Origin: Algorimicrobium sp002414705
GTDB taxonomy: Bacteria > Bacteroidota > Bacteroidia > Flavobacteriales > Flavobacteriaceae
NCBI GenBank assembly: GCA_963972425.1
Contig: CAXAUF010000003.1
Location: forward strand, 62,001-126,000
DNA length: 64,000 nt
Reading direction: 5' to 3'
Shown: piece after piece, positions 32,647 to 42,086 of the stretch
How the letters are laid out: every line of letters begins with the position of its first letter
Position numbering within the stretch: position 1 is the first letter of the stretch
Notes under the pieces: model-generated
The model's database searches: none
The model's input: the letters and a program-made list of their open reading frames with translations, nothing else
What the model was told of the DNA's origin: nothing
Program-made: the position numbers and the translations under genes

Positions 32647-35600
32647 ATGAAATATTGCTATACCTGTTTCGTTTTTTTTATCTGCTTTTGTGCTTTTGCA
32701 CAAGAGACGGATTCTAATTATAAATCGAAAACAGTTGCGGTAAACGATTCTATTGTTATTGATAGCGTGAGTATTAATTCCAGTTTCTTTTCACTTAAAA
32801 AATTAGACGCCTCTTTTATTGATGAATCTTTTTATGAAGTAGATTTCGCCCAAGCTATTCTAAAACTAAAAAAAACCATTGATGCTGATTCGATTGTTAT
32901 TAATTATCTAGCCTATCCTGAATTTTTAACCAAAACATACCGCCAATTAGATGAGAGCGTTATTTTAGCAAACACCAATAAACAGCAGCAATTATATAAG
33001 TTAACGCAAGCCAGCGAAAAATCGACTTTTAAGCCGTTTGATGGTTTAACAACAACTGGTAGTATTTCTCGTGGTGTGGTAATTGGGAATAACCAAAACT
33101 CGGTTTTAAATAGTGAATTGGATTTACAAATTACTGGTAAATTAAGTGATAAAGTATCACTTCGCGCCTCTATTCAAGATGCTAATGTGCCACTGCAAGA
33201 ATCTGGATACTCACAACGTTTGGATGAATTTGACCAGGTATTTATTGAACTATTTAGCGAAAATTGGAAAATTCGTGCTGGTGATGTGGACTTGGAAAAC
33301 ACCACCTCTTACTTTGGAAATTTCAGTAAACGTGTTCAAGGATTATCCGTAAATGCGAGACTCAATCACCCAGAATCCACCACCAATATTTTTGCTGCTG
33401 GCGCTTTGGTTCGTGGTCAGTTTACAACTAGTCAGTTTATTGCGCAAGAAGGAAATCAAGGCCCTTATAAACTAAAAGGTCCAAATGAAGAATTGTATGT
33501 TTTAATTGTCTCTGGAAGTGAAACTGTTTTTGTGAATGGTATTCCTCTAGAACGTGGCGAAAACAAAGATTATATCATTAATTATAACGCTGGCGAATTA
33601 ATTTTTAACCCAACTTTTCCGATAACTTCGGAAATGCGAATAACAGTAGATTATCAATTTAGCGAGCGAAATTATTCGCGATTAGTTGTTTATGGTGGTA
33701 GTAATTATGATAGCGAAAAACTAAAACTTGGCGTGTCTATCTACAGCGAAAACGACTCTAAAAATAGTCCGCTACAGCAAAACCTTTCCGAAGAACAGGT
33801 TGAAATTCTTGCCAATGCTGGAGACGATAGAGGTTTAATGGTTGCACCTTCTAGCGCACCCGAAGCGTATAATGAAAATCGGATTTTGTATAAAAAAGAA
33901 ATTATAAATGGCGTGGAAGTTTTTGTATTTTCTAGCAATTCAGACGATGAATTATTTAGTGTTCGGTTTACCCTAGTTGGCGACAATCAAGGTAATTATA
34001 TTATTGACAATGAGGTTAATGGACAGCAAATAAATGCCATTTCTACTATTTATAAATACATAGAACCTATTGGAGGCGAACCGCAAGGAAACTTTGATCC
34101 CATTATTCAATTGGTTGCTCCTACCAAATTACAAATGGCCATTGTAAACGGAATTTATATGCCTTCCGAAAAAACAAACGTGGCTTTTGAAGTGGCTGGA
34201 AGCAAAAACGACCTCAATTTATTTTCTGATATAGATAATGAAAACAATGACGGTTTTGCCAGTAAAATAAAAGTAGATCAAGCTATTATTAAGCAGGATA
34301 GTCTCTGGAATTTAAGCGCCATGGTGGACACAGATTTTATTCAAGAGAATTTTAGGTCTATACAACGTATTTACAATGCGGAATTTAATCGGGATTGGAA
34401 TTTAGAGCAAGCAACAGGAAACCAAACCATTCAAGAACCTGGAAATCAATTATTTTTTAAAACAGGTTTACGCACGTTTCATACTGAAAAAGGGTTGGCA
34501 AGTTATCAGTTTGAACATCTTAATTATTCCGAGAATTTTAATGGAAATAGACATATAACTTTTGCCGATTTACGCCTAAATAAATGGCAAATTCTGTCAA
34601 GTTCTAGTTTTTTAACGGCAAATTCTACTAGTTCTACTTCTAACTTTTTGCGTTCTTATAATCGCATTACTTATAGCCTTAATAAAGCTTGGGTTGGTAC
34701 AAGATTGGCTTTAGAAGACAACGAACAAAAAAACAAAGCCACCAATGAATACACAGCATTAAGTCAGCGCTTTAAATCCTATGAAGTGTTTTCAGGCATT
34801 GGAGACAGCACCAAAGTATTTGCAGAAATAGGTTATAAATTTCGCGTAAATGATAGTATACGAAACGGCAACTTACAGAAGGTAAATACGTCTAACACGT
34901 TTTATATAAATTCCCGCATTATTCAAAATTCGAAAACCAATTTATCTGTTTATGCGAATTATAGAACGTTAAAAGATGCCGAAAATGAACAAAACAATGA
35001 AAACTCACTAAACTCCCGACTTATATTTAGTCAGCGGTTTTTTGAGCAACTTATGTATTGGAATACGGTTTTTGAAACCAATTCCGGAACACTTCCGCAG
35101 CAAGAATTCACGTATATAGAAGTAGAATCTGGACAAGGAATTTACACATGGATTGATTATAACAGTAACGGAATTCAGGAGTTAGAGGAGTTTGAAATTT
35201 CGCAATTTCCTGATGAGGCAGACTATATTCGGGTGCTTTTACCCAATCAGGTATTTATTAAAACACACCAAAACCGTTTAAGTCAACTGTTAACACTTAA
35301 TCCGCAACAATGGATAAATAGTGACAATAGGTTTAAAAAATTCCTATCGCGTTTTCATAATCAAACATCATATTTAGTAGACAGAAAAGAGCGACGAACC
35401 GGAAGCGATTTTAATTTAAACCCGTTTGAAGGTGCAGAAGCCGACCAACTGGCATTACAATTAAATTTTAGAAACATCCTATTTTTTAATCGTGGAAAAC
35501 AGCATTACACAACATCCTACACGTTTTTAAGCAACAAATCGCAAAACACATTATCGTTTGGTTTTATTGAAAACAATTTAGAGAGTCACAAACTACAATT

Positions 35601-36099
35601 CACTCATAAATTTGCAACCAGTTGGTTGGCTAATTTGGAATCTAGTTTTAATAAAAATATCAGTATTAGTGAAAACTATTCAAGTAAAAATTTCGATATA
35701 GACGAGTCTAATATCAACCCAAAAATAACGTATTTATTAGATGATAACACACGTTTTGATTTGTTTTATCAATACACCACCAAAGAAAACACCATTAGTA
35801 ATTTTGAAACCTTAAAACAACAAAAATATGGTGCAGCATTTACATTTGCTAATTATCAAAAAGCAGCTATTAGTGGTGAATTTAATTATTTTGACAATAA
35901 TTTCTCTGGTAGTGTAAACACAGCTGTTGCCTACCAAATGATGGAAGGTTTGCAACCTGGTAAAAACTATACATGGAGCGTTTTAGCCCAGAAAAAATTA
36001 ACTAGTTTTTTAGATTTAAATCTAACTTATTTCGGTAGAAAAAGTGAAACCAGCAAAGTGATTCACACAGGAAATGTACAATTAAAGGCTTATTTTTAA
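32647..36099 (+). CDS. Large predicted outer-membrane beta-barrel protein (conserved, unnamed)
   Basis: An 1150-residue exported protein (signal peptide ending FCAFAQ). After a short N-terminal region it has the strongly patterned GSISRGVVIGNNQNSVLNSE, LRASIQDANVPLQESGYSQ and IRAGDVDLENTTSYFGNFSK, followed by many amphipathic beta strands to the last residue, which ends in LKAYF with a terminal Phe typical of outer-membrane barrels. A YTWIDYNSNGIQELEEFEI segment (about 835-853) resembles a calcium-binding DxNxNG loop also seen in SprA-type translocons. I recognise it as conserved in Bacteroidota but know no assigned function. It precedes the metal efflux operon, from which it seems independent. 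Confidence 0.75.
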   Translation: MKYCYTCFVFFICFCAFAQETDSNYKSKTVAVNDSIVIDSVSINSSFFSLKKLDASFIDESFYEVDFAQAILKLKKTIDADSIVINYLAYPEFLTKTYRQLDESVILANTNKQQQLYKLTQASEKSTFKPFDGLTTTGSISRGVVIGNNQNSVLNSELDLQITGKLSDKVSLRASIQDANVPLQESGYSQRLDEFDQVFIELFSENWKIRAGDVDLENTTSYFGNFSKRVQGLSVNARLNHPESTTNIFAAGALVRGQFTTSQFIAQEGNQGPYKLKGPNEELYVLIVSGSETVFVNGIPLERGENKDYIINYNAGELIFNPTFPITSEMRITVDYQFSERNYSRLVVYGGSNYDSEKLKLGVSIYSENDSKNSPLQQNLSEEQVEILANAGDDRGLMVAPSSAPEAYNENRILYKKEIINGVEVFVFSSNSDDELFSVRFTLVGDNQGNYIIDNEVNGQQINAISTIYKYIEPIGGEPQGNFDPIIQLVAPTKLQMAIVNGIYMPSEKTNVAFEVAGSKNDLNLFSDIDNENNDGFASKIKVDQAIIKQDSLWNLSAMVDTDFIQENFRSIQRIYNAEFNRDWNLEQATGNQTIQEPGNQLFFKTGLRTFHTEKGLASYQFEHLNYSENFNGNRHITFADLRLNKWQILSSSSFLTANSTSSTSNFLRSYNRITYSLNKAWVGTRLALEDNEQKNKATNEYTALSQRFKSYEVFSGIGDSTKVFAEIGYKFRVNDSIRNGNLQKVNTSNTFYINSRIIQNSKTNLSVYANYRTLKDAENEQNNENSLNSRLIFSQRFFEQLMYWNTVFETNSGTLPQQEFTYIEVESGQGIYTWIDYNSNGIQELEEFEISQFPDEADYIRVLLPNQVFIKTHQNRLSQLLTLNPQQWINSDNRFKKFLSRFHNQTSYLVDRKERRTGSDFNLNPFEGAEADQLALQLNFRNILFFNRGKQHYTTSYTFLSNKSQNTLSFGFIENNLESHKLQFTHKFATSWLANLESSFNKNISISENYSSKNFDIDESNINPKITYLLDDNTRFDLFYQYTTKENTISNFETLKQQKYGAAFTFANYQKAAISGEFNYFDNNFSGSVNTAVAYQMMEGLQPGKNYTWSVLAQKKLTSFLDLNLTYFGRKSETSKVIHTGNVQLKAYF

Positions 36100-36103
36100 G
36101 ACT

Positions 36104-36119
36104 TGTAACACAAGTTACA
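36104..36119. promoter_or_regulatory. Candidate operator before the metal-efflux operon
   Basis: TGTAAC-ACAA-GTTACA is a perfect 6+6 dyad, 5 bases after the end of the upstream gene and 35 bases before the start of the His-rich gene at 36154. It is followed by TATTTTTG (36140-36147), a match to the -7 box. The position fits a repressor or activator site for metal control; no regulator gene is adjacent. Confidence 0.4.
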
Positions 36120-36153
36120 CAATAGCGTAATAAATTTTGTATTTTTGTTTATC

Positions 36154-36543
36154 ATGCAAAAACTAGTTGCCATATCATTTTCATTTTTAGTTCTTTTTCA
36201 GAGCTTTAATATTAGCTTTGAAGATTTCTCACGATTTAGCGTCTTGCTAGATCATGCCGAATATCACCAAGAGCAGTATGGCGATTCATTTTTTGAATTT
36301 CTAGCAGAACATTATGGTGATGCTGCATTTCATCCTGCTAGCTCCCACAAAGAACACGAAGATTTACCGTTTAAGGAACACCATCAAGCATGTGCGCACA
36401 ATTCAGCCGTGTTCACATTAACGGCTCAAGAATATCTTATTTCTCACGAGCCATTTGTGGAAATTCCTATTAATTTTCATTACCAAGAATCTATTTCCTT
36501 ATTCGAAAAGCAAGCCGTTTTTCAACCACCCAAATTAGCATAA
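36154..36543 (+). CDS. Small His-rich exported protein heading the metal-efflux operon
   Basis: A 129-residue protein from the ATG at 36154 (MQKLVAISFSFLVLFQSF, a signal peptide or membrane anchor). A TTG nine bases upstream is possible but less likely. The middle is rich in His and acidic residues: DHAEYHQE, HPASSHKEHEDLPFKEHHQ, CAH. I do not recognise a named family; similar His-rich small proteins commonly precede CzcA/CusA genes in Bacteroidota. A periplasmic metal-binding or sensing role is inferred from composition and from its position 71 bases before the RND gene. Confidence 0.7.
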   Translation: MQKLVAISFSFLVLFQSFNISFEDFSRFSVLLDHAEYHQEQYGDSFFEFLAEHYGDAAFHPASSHKEHEDLPFKEHHQACAHNSAVFTLTAQEYLISHEPFVEIPINFHYQESISLFEKQAVFQPPKLA

Positions 36544-36614
36544 TTCCGTTTTATCTTTTTTAATCACTAGCGTTCCTTTTTATAGGTAGCTAGCAACTTT
36601 ATTTAAAATGAATT

Positions 36615-39600
36615 ATGTTAGAAAAAATCATCAAATTCAGCTTAAAAAATAAGCTGATAATACTATTAGGAGTAGTTGCCATTATAGGTTTTGGCATCGT
36701 ATCCCTAACACAAATATCCATTGGAGCCGTTCCAGATATTACCAATAACCAAGTTCAGGTTATTACCACATCGCGCAACCTATCAACCCAAGATGTGGAA
36801 CAATTTATTACCTATCCTGTGGAATTGGAGATGGCCAATTTACCTGGTGTTCAGGAAATTCGTTCGGTATCAAAATTCGGGCTTTCCGTTGTTACTATTG
36901 TGTTCAATGACGATTTAGGCACCTATTTACCAAGACAGCTTATTGCTGAAAAAATTAAATCAGCTTCCGAAAAAATTCCCGAAGGTTTCGGCACACCAGA
37001 AATGGGACCAATAACCACTGGTTTGGGTGAAATTTATCAATATATTTTGGATGTCAAACCCGAATACAAAGATGATTATACCATAACCGATTTACGCAGC
37101 ATTCAAGATTGGATTGTTAAACGCCAATTATCAGGAATTCCAGGTGTTGTAGAAGTAAATACTTGGGGAGGATTTTTAAAGCAATATGAAGTAGCTATTA
37201 ATCCGCAGAAATTAACAGCCATGAATATGTCAATTTCGTCAATTTATGAGGCTTTAGAAAAAAACAACAGTGTTGCTGGAGGTGGTTATATTGAGAAAAC
37301 GAGTAAAGCGTATTTTATTCGTGGTGAAGGATTGGTAACATCCTTAAAAGATATTGAAAATATCGTCGTAAAAAATGATGGCACACCAATATATATTAAG
37401 GATGTAGCAAATGTTGGCTTTGGTCATGCTACCAGATTTGGTGCTATCACTGGAAATGGCGAAGGCGAAAAAGTACTCGGCCAAATTATGATGCTGAAGG
37501 GTGGAAACTCCAAACAAATTATAGATGCGGTAAAAGAACGTGTAGCGAGCATTCAAAAAACACTTCCAGAGGGTGTTTATATTAATGGCTTTTTAGAACG
37601 TAGTGAACTAATAAATAAAACCACATTCACCGTTGCTGAAAACCTCATCCTAGGATCACTCATCGTGATTTTTGTAGTGGTTTTATTACTCGGAAATTGG
37701 CGCTCTGGATTAGTTGTAGCATCTGTTATTCCATTGAGTTTATTATTCGCTATTTCGCTCATGAATATTTTTGGTGTAGATGCTAATTTAATGAGTTTAG
37801 GTGCTATTGACTTCGGAATTATTATTGATGGAGCTGTCATTATTGTAGAATTTATTGCTTTTCAAATAACAGCTCAAAGCGCAAAATTGAAAAGCGTATC
37901 TAAAGAGGTCATTGATAATATCACCTTAAAAAGTGCTTCAAAAATGATGAATTCGGCTATTTTTGGACAGCTAATAATTCTTATCGTTTTCATTCCTATT
38001 TTATCTTTAAGTGGTATTGAAGGTAAAATGTTTAAACCCATGGCTATGACATTTAGTTTTGCTTTGGTTGGCGCCATGATATTATGTTTAACGTATGTTC
38101 CTGTGGTTTCTGCGTTGTTTTTAAAACCAACAAATCCATCACCAAAAAACATTTCAGTTAGACTTATGAACACCATTAACGCGTGGTACAGTCCTGTTAT
38201 TCATTGGGCACTACATAATAAACGTCTGGTTGTTGGTTTAGCTGCGGCACTTTTAGTTGTAAGTATTGGAATTTTCAACAAAATGGGAGGTGAATTTGTA
38301 CCGACATTAGATGAGGGTGATTTTGTAATTCAACCCGTTTTAAAAACAGGAACATCACTTAGTAAAAGCATAGAAATTACCACTAAAATTGAAAAAATAC
38401 TACTTGATAATTTTCCGGAAGTCGATCAAGTAGTGAGCCGGATTGGCGCTGCAGAAGTCCCTACAGACCCAATGTCCATGGAGCAAAGTGATGTAATTAT
38501 AAAACTAAACCCTAAAAACACATGGGTTTCTGCTTCTAGCAAAGATGAACTTGCCGAAAAATTTAAAAAAGCTTTAGAAGTCATTCCCAATATGGAAGTG
38601 GAATTTACTCAACCTATTGAAATGCGCTTTAATGAACTCATTACAGGTGTTCGTGCTGATGTAGCTATTAAAATTTTTGGTGAAGATTTATCCATATTAG
38701 CCACCAAAGCCGATGCCATAAAAACAGCCATTAGCGATGTGGAAGGTGCGTCTGATATTATTGTTGAAAAAGTAGAAGGTTTACCACAAATGAGTGTGAA
38801 TTATAACCGTTTTAAAATTGCGCGTTACGGACTTAATATTGCCGATTTAAACCAAATTATTTCCATGGGATTTGCAGGTGATGTAGTTGGTCAAGTTTTT
38901 GAAGGTGAAAAACGCTTTGATTTGGCTATCCGACTAGATGAAGAAAATAGACAAAACCTATCCGATTTACAAAATTTATACGTGGATTTACCATCTGGCG
39001 GAAAAATTCCTTTAAGTGAATTAGCCGATATTTCATACACAACAGGTCCTGCTCAAATTTCGAGAGACGATACCAAACGACGCATTGTTATTGGTGTAAA
39101 TGTTAGAAATAGAGATTTACAATCGGTTGTACATGATATTCAGTCGCGCGTTAATTCAGAAATCCAATTACCAGTCGGTTACAGCATTACGTATGGTGGT
39201 CAATTTGAAAATTTACAGAGTGCCAAAGACCGATTATTAATTGCAGTACCTGTTGCGCTTGTGCTCATTTTTATACTGCTCTACTTTGCGTTTAATTCTG
39301 TAAAAGATGCTTTAATGGTGTATACCGCTATCCCTTTGGCTGCTGTTGGCGGCATACTCCTACTTTGGGTTCGAGATTTACCGTTTAGTATTTCTGCAGG
39401 TGTTGGCTTTATTGCTTTGTTTGGTATTGCCGTTTTAAATGGCATTGTACTTATTGAACATTTTAAAGAACTTAAATCGGAAGGCATAACAGATATTGAA
39501 ACACGTATAAAACGTGGCACAACTGAACGCTTACGTCCTGTTCTTTTAACGGCTTTAGCTGCGGCTTTAGGGTTTCTTCCCATGGCTGTTTCCACAAATG

Positions 39601-40919
39601 CTGGAGCCGAAGTACAACGACCACTTGCAACAGTAGTTATTGGTGGTTTAATAACCGCAACACTTTTAACCTTGGTAATTTTACCTGTTTTATATGCATG
39701 GATAGAGGAACGAAAACAACTAAAAATGAATAAGAAGCAAATTTCAACTGTTATTATACTTCTGATTTCAATGGCAGGTTTTTCTCAAGAAAAACCATTG
39801 AATATTTCAGAAACATTAGCATTAGCCGTAGAGAATAATGCAGCCATTAAAGTTTCTAATTTAGAAATAGATGAATTGGATGCACGTATTGAAAGTGCTT
39901 TTACTTTTGATAAAACAGCCATTTATTATAGCTACGACGAAAATAATTTAGCCATAAATAATGAACCATTAAAAGTATTTGGGGTTTCGCAAGACTTTCT
40001 ATTTCCAACACGTTATTTTGCAGAAAAGCGCGTAAATCAAGCGGTCTATAATATGCAGCAATCCAAGCATAATATGACACTCCTAAAATTGAAGCAGGAC
40101 GTTTACGCTAATTATTACGCATTAAGCTATGCCAAAAACAAAGCTAAAACGTATCAATTTCTAGATAGTTTATATACAAAATTTGCTCAAAATGCGAAAC
40201 GTCGTTTTGAATTAGGTGAAACCAACTATTTGGAAATGATAACTGCCGAATCTAAAGAACGGCAAATGAAAACCCGTTTTACCCAAGCAAAGCAGGATGT
40301 TCTAGTTAAAAAGCAACAATTGCTAAAAGTGGTGCAAACAGATTCATTAGAAACAGAATCAGCACCTTTGGAAAAATTAGCATTAACCACGTTTTCTGTT
40401 TCAGAGGAAAATCCTGGATTACTTTATTTTGAAGACACTAAAAACTATTACCAAGCGCTGAAAAACAAAGAAAAACAAACCTTATTACCAGACATTTCAG
40501 CAGAATATTTTGTAGGTAGTAATAGCGGACTTAACACCAATATTCAAGGCTATCAAATTGGATTGAAAATTCCGTTATTCTTCTCTGGAAATGCATCACG
40601 CATAAAAGCATCTAAAATAGCTGAAGATGTTATAGACATGAAACAAATAGATTATAAGTTAAAACTTGAAAGTGATTACCAAAAATTAGTAGAACAATTG
40701 AAACAGCATGATGCTGCTATTCTTTATTATGAAAATCAAGGTAAAAAACTTTCAGAAGAAATTATAAAAACAGCCAATCGGTCATTTCAAGAAGGTGAAA
40801 TTGATTTCTTTCAGTATATACAAAGTATAGAAACAGCTAAAGATATGGAACTGGAATATTTAGATAATTTGAACACCTATAATCAAACAATTATCACTTT
40901 AAATTACTTAATTTTATAA
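36615..40919 (+). CDS. CzcA-type heavy-metal RND efflux pump fused to a TolC-like outer-membrane domain
   Basis: A 1434-residue fusion. Residues 1-1036 are a complete HME-RND pump: N-terminal helix, periplasmic loops, TM4 motif DFGIIIDGAVIIVE (399-412, matching CzcA residues D402, D408 and E415), and a second TM block ending LPVLYAWIEE. Residue 1038 is Met, followed by IILLISMAGFSQ, which looks like a signal peptide, and then a TolC/OEP domain (1060-1434). The DFGxxxDGAVxxVE pattern is typical of divalent-cation (Co/Zn/Cd/Ni) pumps, not Cu/Ag. Fusions of this kind are known in Bacteroidota; the internal ATG at 39726 could also give a separate TolC protein. It precedes the adaptor gene by 11 bases. 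Confidence 0.95.
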   Translation: MLEKIIKFSLKNKLIILLGVVAIIGFGIVSLTQISIGAVPDITNNQVQVITTSRNLSTQDVEQFITYPVELEMANLPGVQEIRSVSKFGLSVVTIVFNDDLGTYLPRQLIAEKIKSASEKIPEGFGTPEMGPITTGLGEIYQYILDVKPEYKDDYTITDLRSIQDWIVKRQLSGIPGVVEVNTWGGFLKQYEVAINPQKLTAMNMSISSIYEALEKNNSVAGGGYIEKTSKAYFIRGEGLVTSLKDIENIVVKNDGTPIYIKDVANVGFGHATRFGAITGNGEGEKVLGQIMMLKGGNSKQIIDAVKERVASIQKTLPEGVYINGFLERSELINKTTFTVAENLILGSLIVIFVVVLLLGNWRSGLVVASVIPLSLLFAISLMNIFGVDANLMSLGAIDFGIIIDGAVIIVEFIAFQITAQSAKLKSVSKEVIDNITLKSASKMMNSAIFGQLIILIVFIPILSLSGIEGKMFKPMAMTFSFALVGAMILCLTYVPVVSALFLKPTNPSPKNISVRLMNTINAWYSPVIHWALHNKRLVVGLAAALLVVSIGIFNKMGGEFVPTLDEGDFVIQPVLKTGTSLSKSIEITTKIEKILLDNFPEVDQVVSRIGAAEVPTDPMSMEQSDVIIKLNPKNTWVSASSKDELAEKFKKALEVIPNMEVEFTQPIEMRFNELITGVRADVAIKIFGEDLSILATKADAIKTAISDVEGASDIIVEKVEGLPQMSVNYNRFKIARYGLNIADLNQIISMGFAGDVVGQVFEGEKRFDLAIRLDEENRQNLSDLQNLYVDLPSGGKIPLSELADISYTTGPAQISRDDTKRRIVIGVNVRNRDLQSVVHDIQSRVNSEIQLPVGYSITYGGQFENLQSAKDRLLIAVPVALVLIFILLYFAFNSVKDALMVYTAIPLAAVGGILLLWVRDLPFSISAGVGFIALFGIAVLNGIVLIEHFKELKSEGITDIETRIKRGTTERLRPVLLTALAAALGFLPMAVSTNAGAEVQRPLATVVIGGLITATLLTLVILPVLYAWIEERKQLKMNKKQISTVIILLISMAGFSQEKPLNISETLALAVENNAAIKVSNLEIDELDARIESAFTFDKTAIYYSYDENNLAINNEPLKVFGVSQDFLFPTRYFAEKRVNQAVYNMQQSKHNMTLLKLKQDVYANYYALSYAKNKAKTYQFLDSLYTKFAQNAKRRFELGETNYLEMITAESKERQMKTRFTQAKQDVLVKKQQLLKVVQTDSLETESAPLEKLALTTFSVSEENPGLLYFEDTKNYYQALKNKEKQTLLPDISAEYFVGSNSGLNTNIQGYQIGLKIPLFFSGNASRIKASKIAEDVIDMKQIDYKLKLESDYQKLVEQLKQHDAAILYYENQGKKLSEEIIKTANRSFQEGEIDFFQYIQSIETAKDMELEYLDNLNTYNQTIITLNYLIL

Positions 40920-40930
40920 TATATAAAACC

Positions 40931-42076
40931 ATGAAAAACATATATATAATTCTAATTGTTGGACTTTTAACGGCTTGCGGAAACACAGAATCAACGGAAC
41001 AAGCAACGGAAACAGCCGTTTCTCATAATGATGAAATCCAAATTACAACTGCTCAATTTAATGGCGAAAGTATGGTTCTTGGAAATTTATCCGAACAAAC
41101 TTTTGATGAAACTGTAACTGTAAACGGTATGATTGATGTGCCACCTCATAACAAATCGCGAATCACAACATATATGGGTGGTTATATTACCAAAACACCT
41201 TTATTGGTTGGCGATCGCGTGAGAAAAGGCCAATTATTAGTCACCCTTGAAAACACAGAATATGTAGAATTACAACAAGAATATTTGCAAGTTGCTGAAC
41301 AGTTAGGATTTTTAAAAAATGAATATACACGTCAAAAAACCTTGTTTGATGAACAGATAACGTCCGAAAAAAATTATCTAAAAGCGGAAAGCACCTACAA
41401 AAGTAGTTTGGCACATTCCAACGGATTGGCCAAGAAATTAGAAATGCTTAATTTGAATCCGAAAGCAATTTTGGAAGGTCGCATATCGACAACCATAAAT
41501 ATGTACGCACCTATTGAAGGTTCAGTTACGAAAGTCAATGTGAGTAATGGTATGTTTGTTTCTGCGAGTGATGAAATTATGGAAATTGTGGATGTAGACC
41601 ATATTCATTTAGAACTTTCGGTGTTTGAAAAAGATATTATGAAAATTAAAAAAGGTCAGAAAATAACCTTTACTATTCCAGAAGCGTCAAATAAAATCTA
41701 TACTGCAGATGTGCATTTGGTAGGCACAACTATTAATGAAACCAGCAGACGTGTGCAAGTTCATGCGCATATTGATAACGAAGACACTAATTTTATAGTT
41801 GGCATGTTTGTAGAAGCGCAAATTCACGTAAATGAAGCAACTGCAATGGCATTACCTCAAGAAGCGGTTATGCAATCTGGCAATCAACACTATATTTTAG
41901 TCCTTAAGGAACAGAATGAAGCTGGTTATGTATTTCATAAAACTGCCGTTGAAGTTGGTAAGCAAACGGAGGAATATATAGAAATAATACAACCCGAAAA
42001 ACTCACCAAAAGTAGCATAATAATTAAAGGAACTGCTATGTTATTGAGCGAAAGTGAAGGTGTTCACAATCATTAA
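40931..42076 (+). CDS. RND efflux periplasmic adaptor lipoprotein (CusB/CzcB type)
   Basis: A 381-residue membrane-fusion protein with lipobox LTAC (Cys16). It has the split lipoyl domain (GGYITKTPLLVGDRVRKGQ, with the returning half at YAPIEGSVTKVNVSNGMFV), a helical hairpin between them (about 100-170) and the beta-barrel and membrane-proximal domains (FTIPEASNKIYTADVHLVG onward). It bridges the RND pump and the outer-membrane channel across the periplasm. No extra His-rich metal-binding N-terminus is present. Gaps of 11 and 10 bases to its neighbours indicate one operon. Confidence 0.94.
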   Translation: MKNIYIILIVGLLTACGNTESTEQATETAVSHNDEIQITTAQFNGESMVLGNLSEQTFDETVTVNGMIDVPPHNKSRITTYMGGYITKTPLLVGDRVRKGQLLVTLENTEYVELQQEYLQVAEQLGFLKNEYTRQKTLFDEQITSEKNYLKAESTYKSSLAHSNGLAKKLEMLNLNPKAILEGRISTTINMYAPIEGSVTKVNVSNGMFVSASDEIMEIVDVDHIHLELSVFEKDIMKIKKGQKITFTIPEASNKIYTADVHLVGTTINETSRRVQVHAHIDNEDTNFIVGMFVEAQIHVNEATAMALPQEAVMQSGNQHYILVLKEQNEAGYVFHKTAVEVGKQTEEYIEIIQPEKLTKSSIIIKGTAMLLSESEGVHNH

Positions 42077-42086
42077 TCTATAAAAT

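Noticed and set aside
36615..40919. Suspected missed stop or sequencing error joining CzcA and TolC genes
   Set aside because: The frame is continuous without indels and RND-TolC fusions are a known Bacteroidota architecture; kept as a real fusion.
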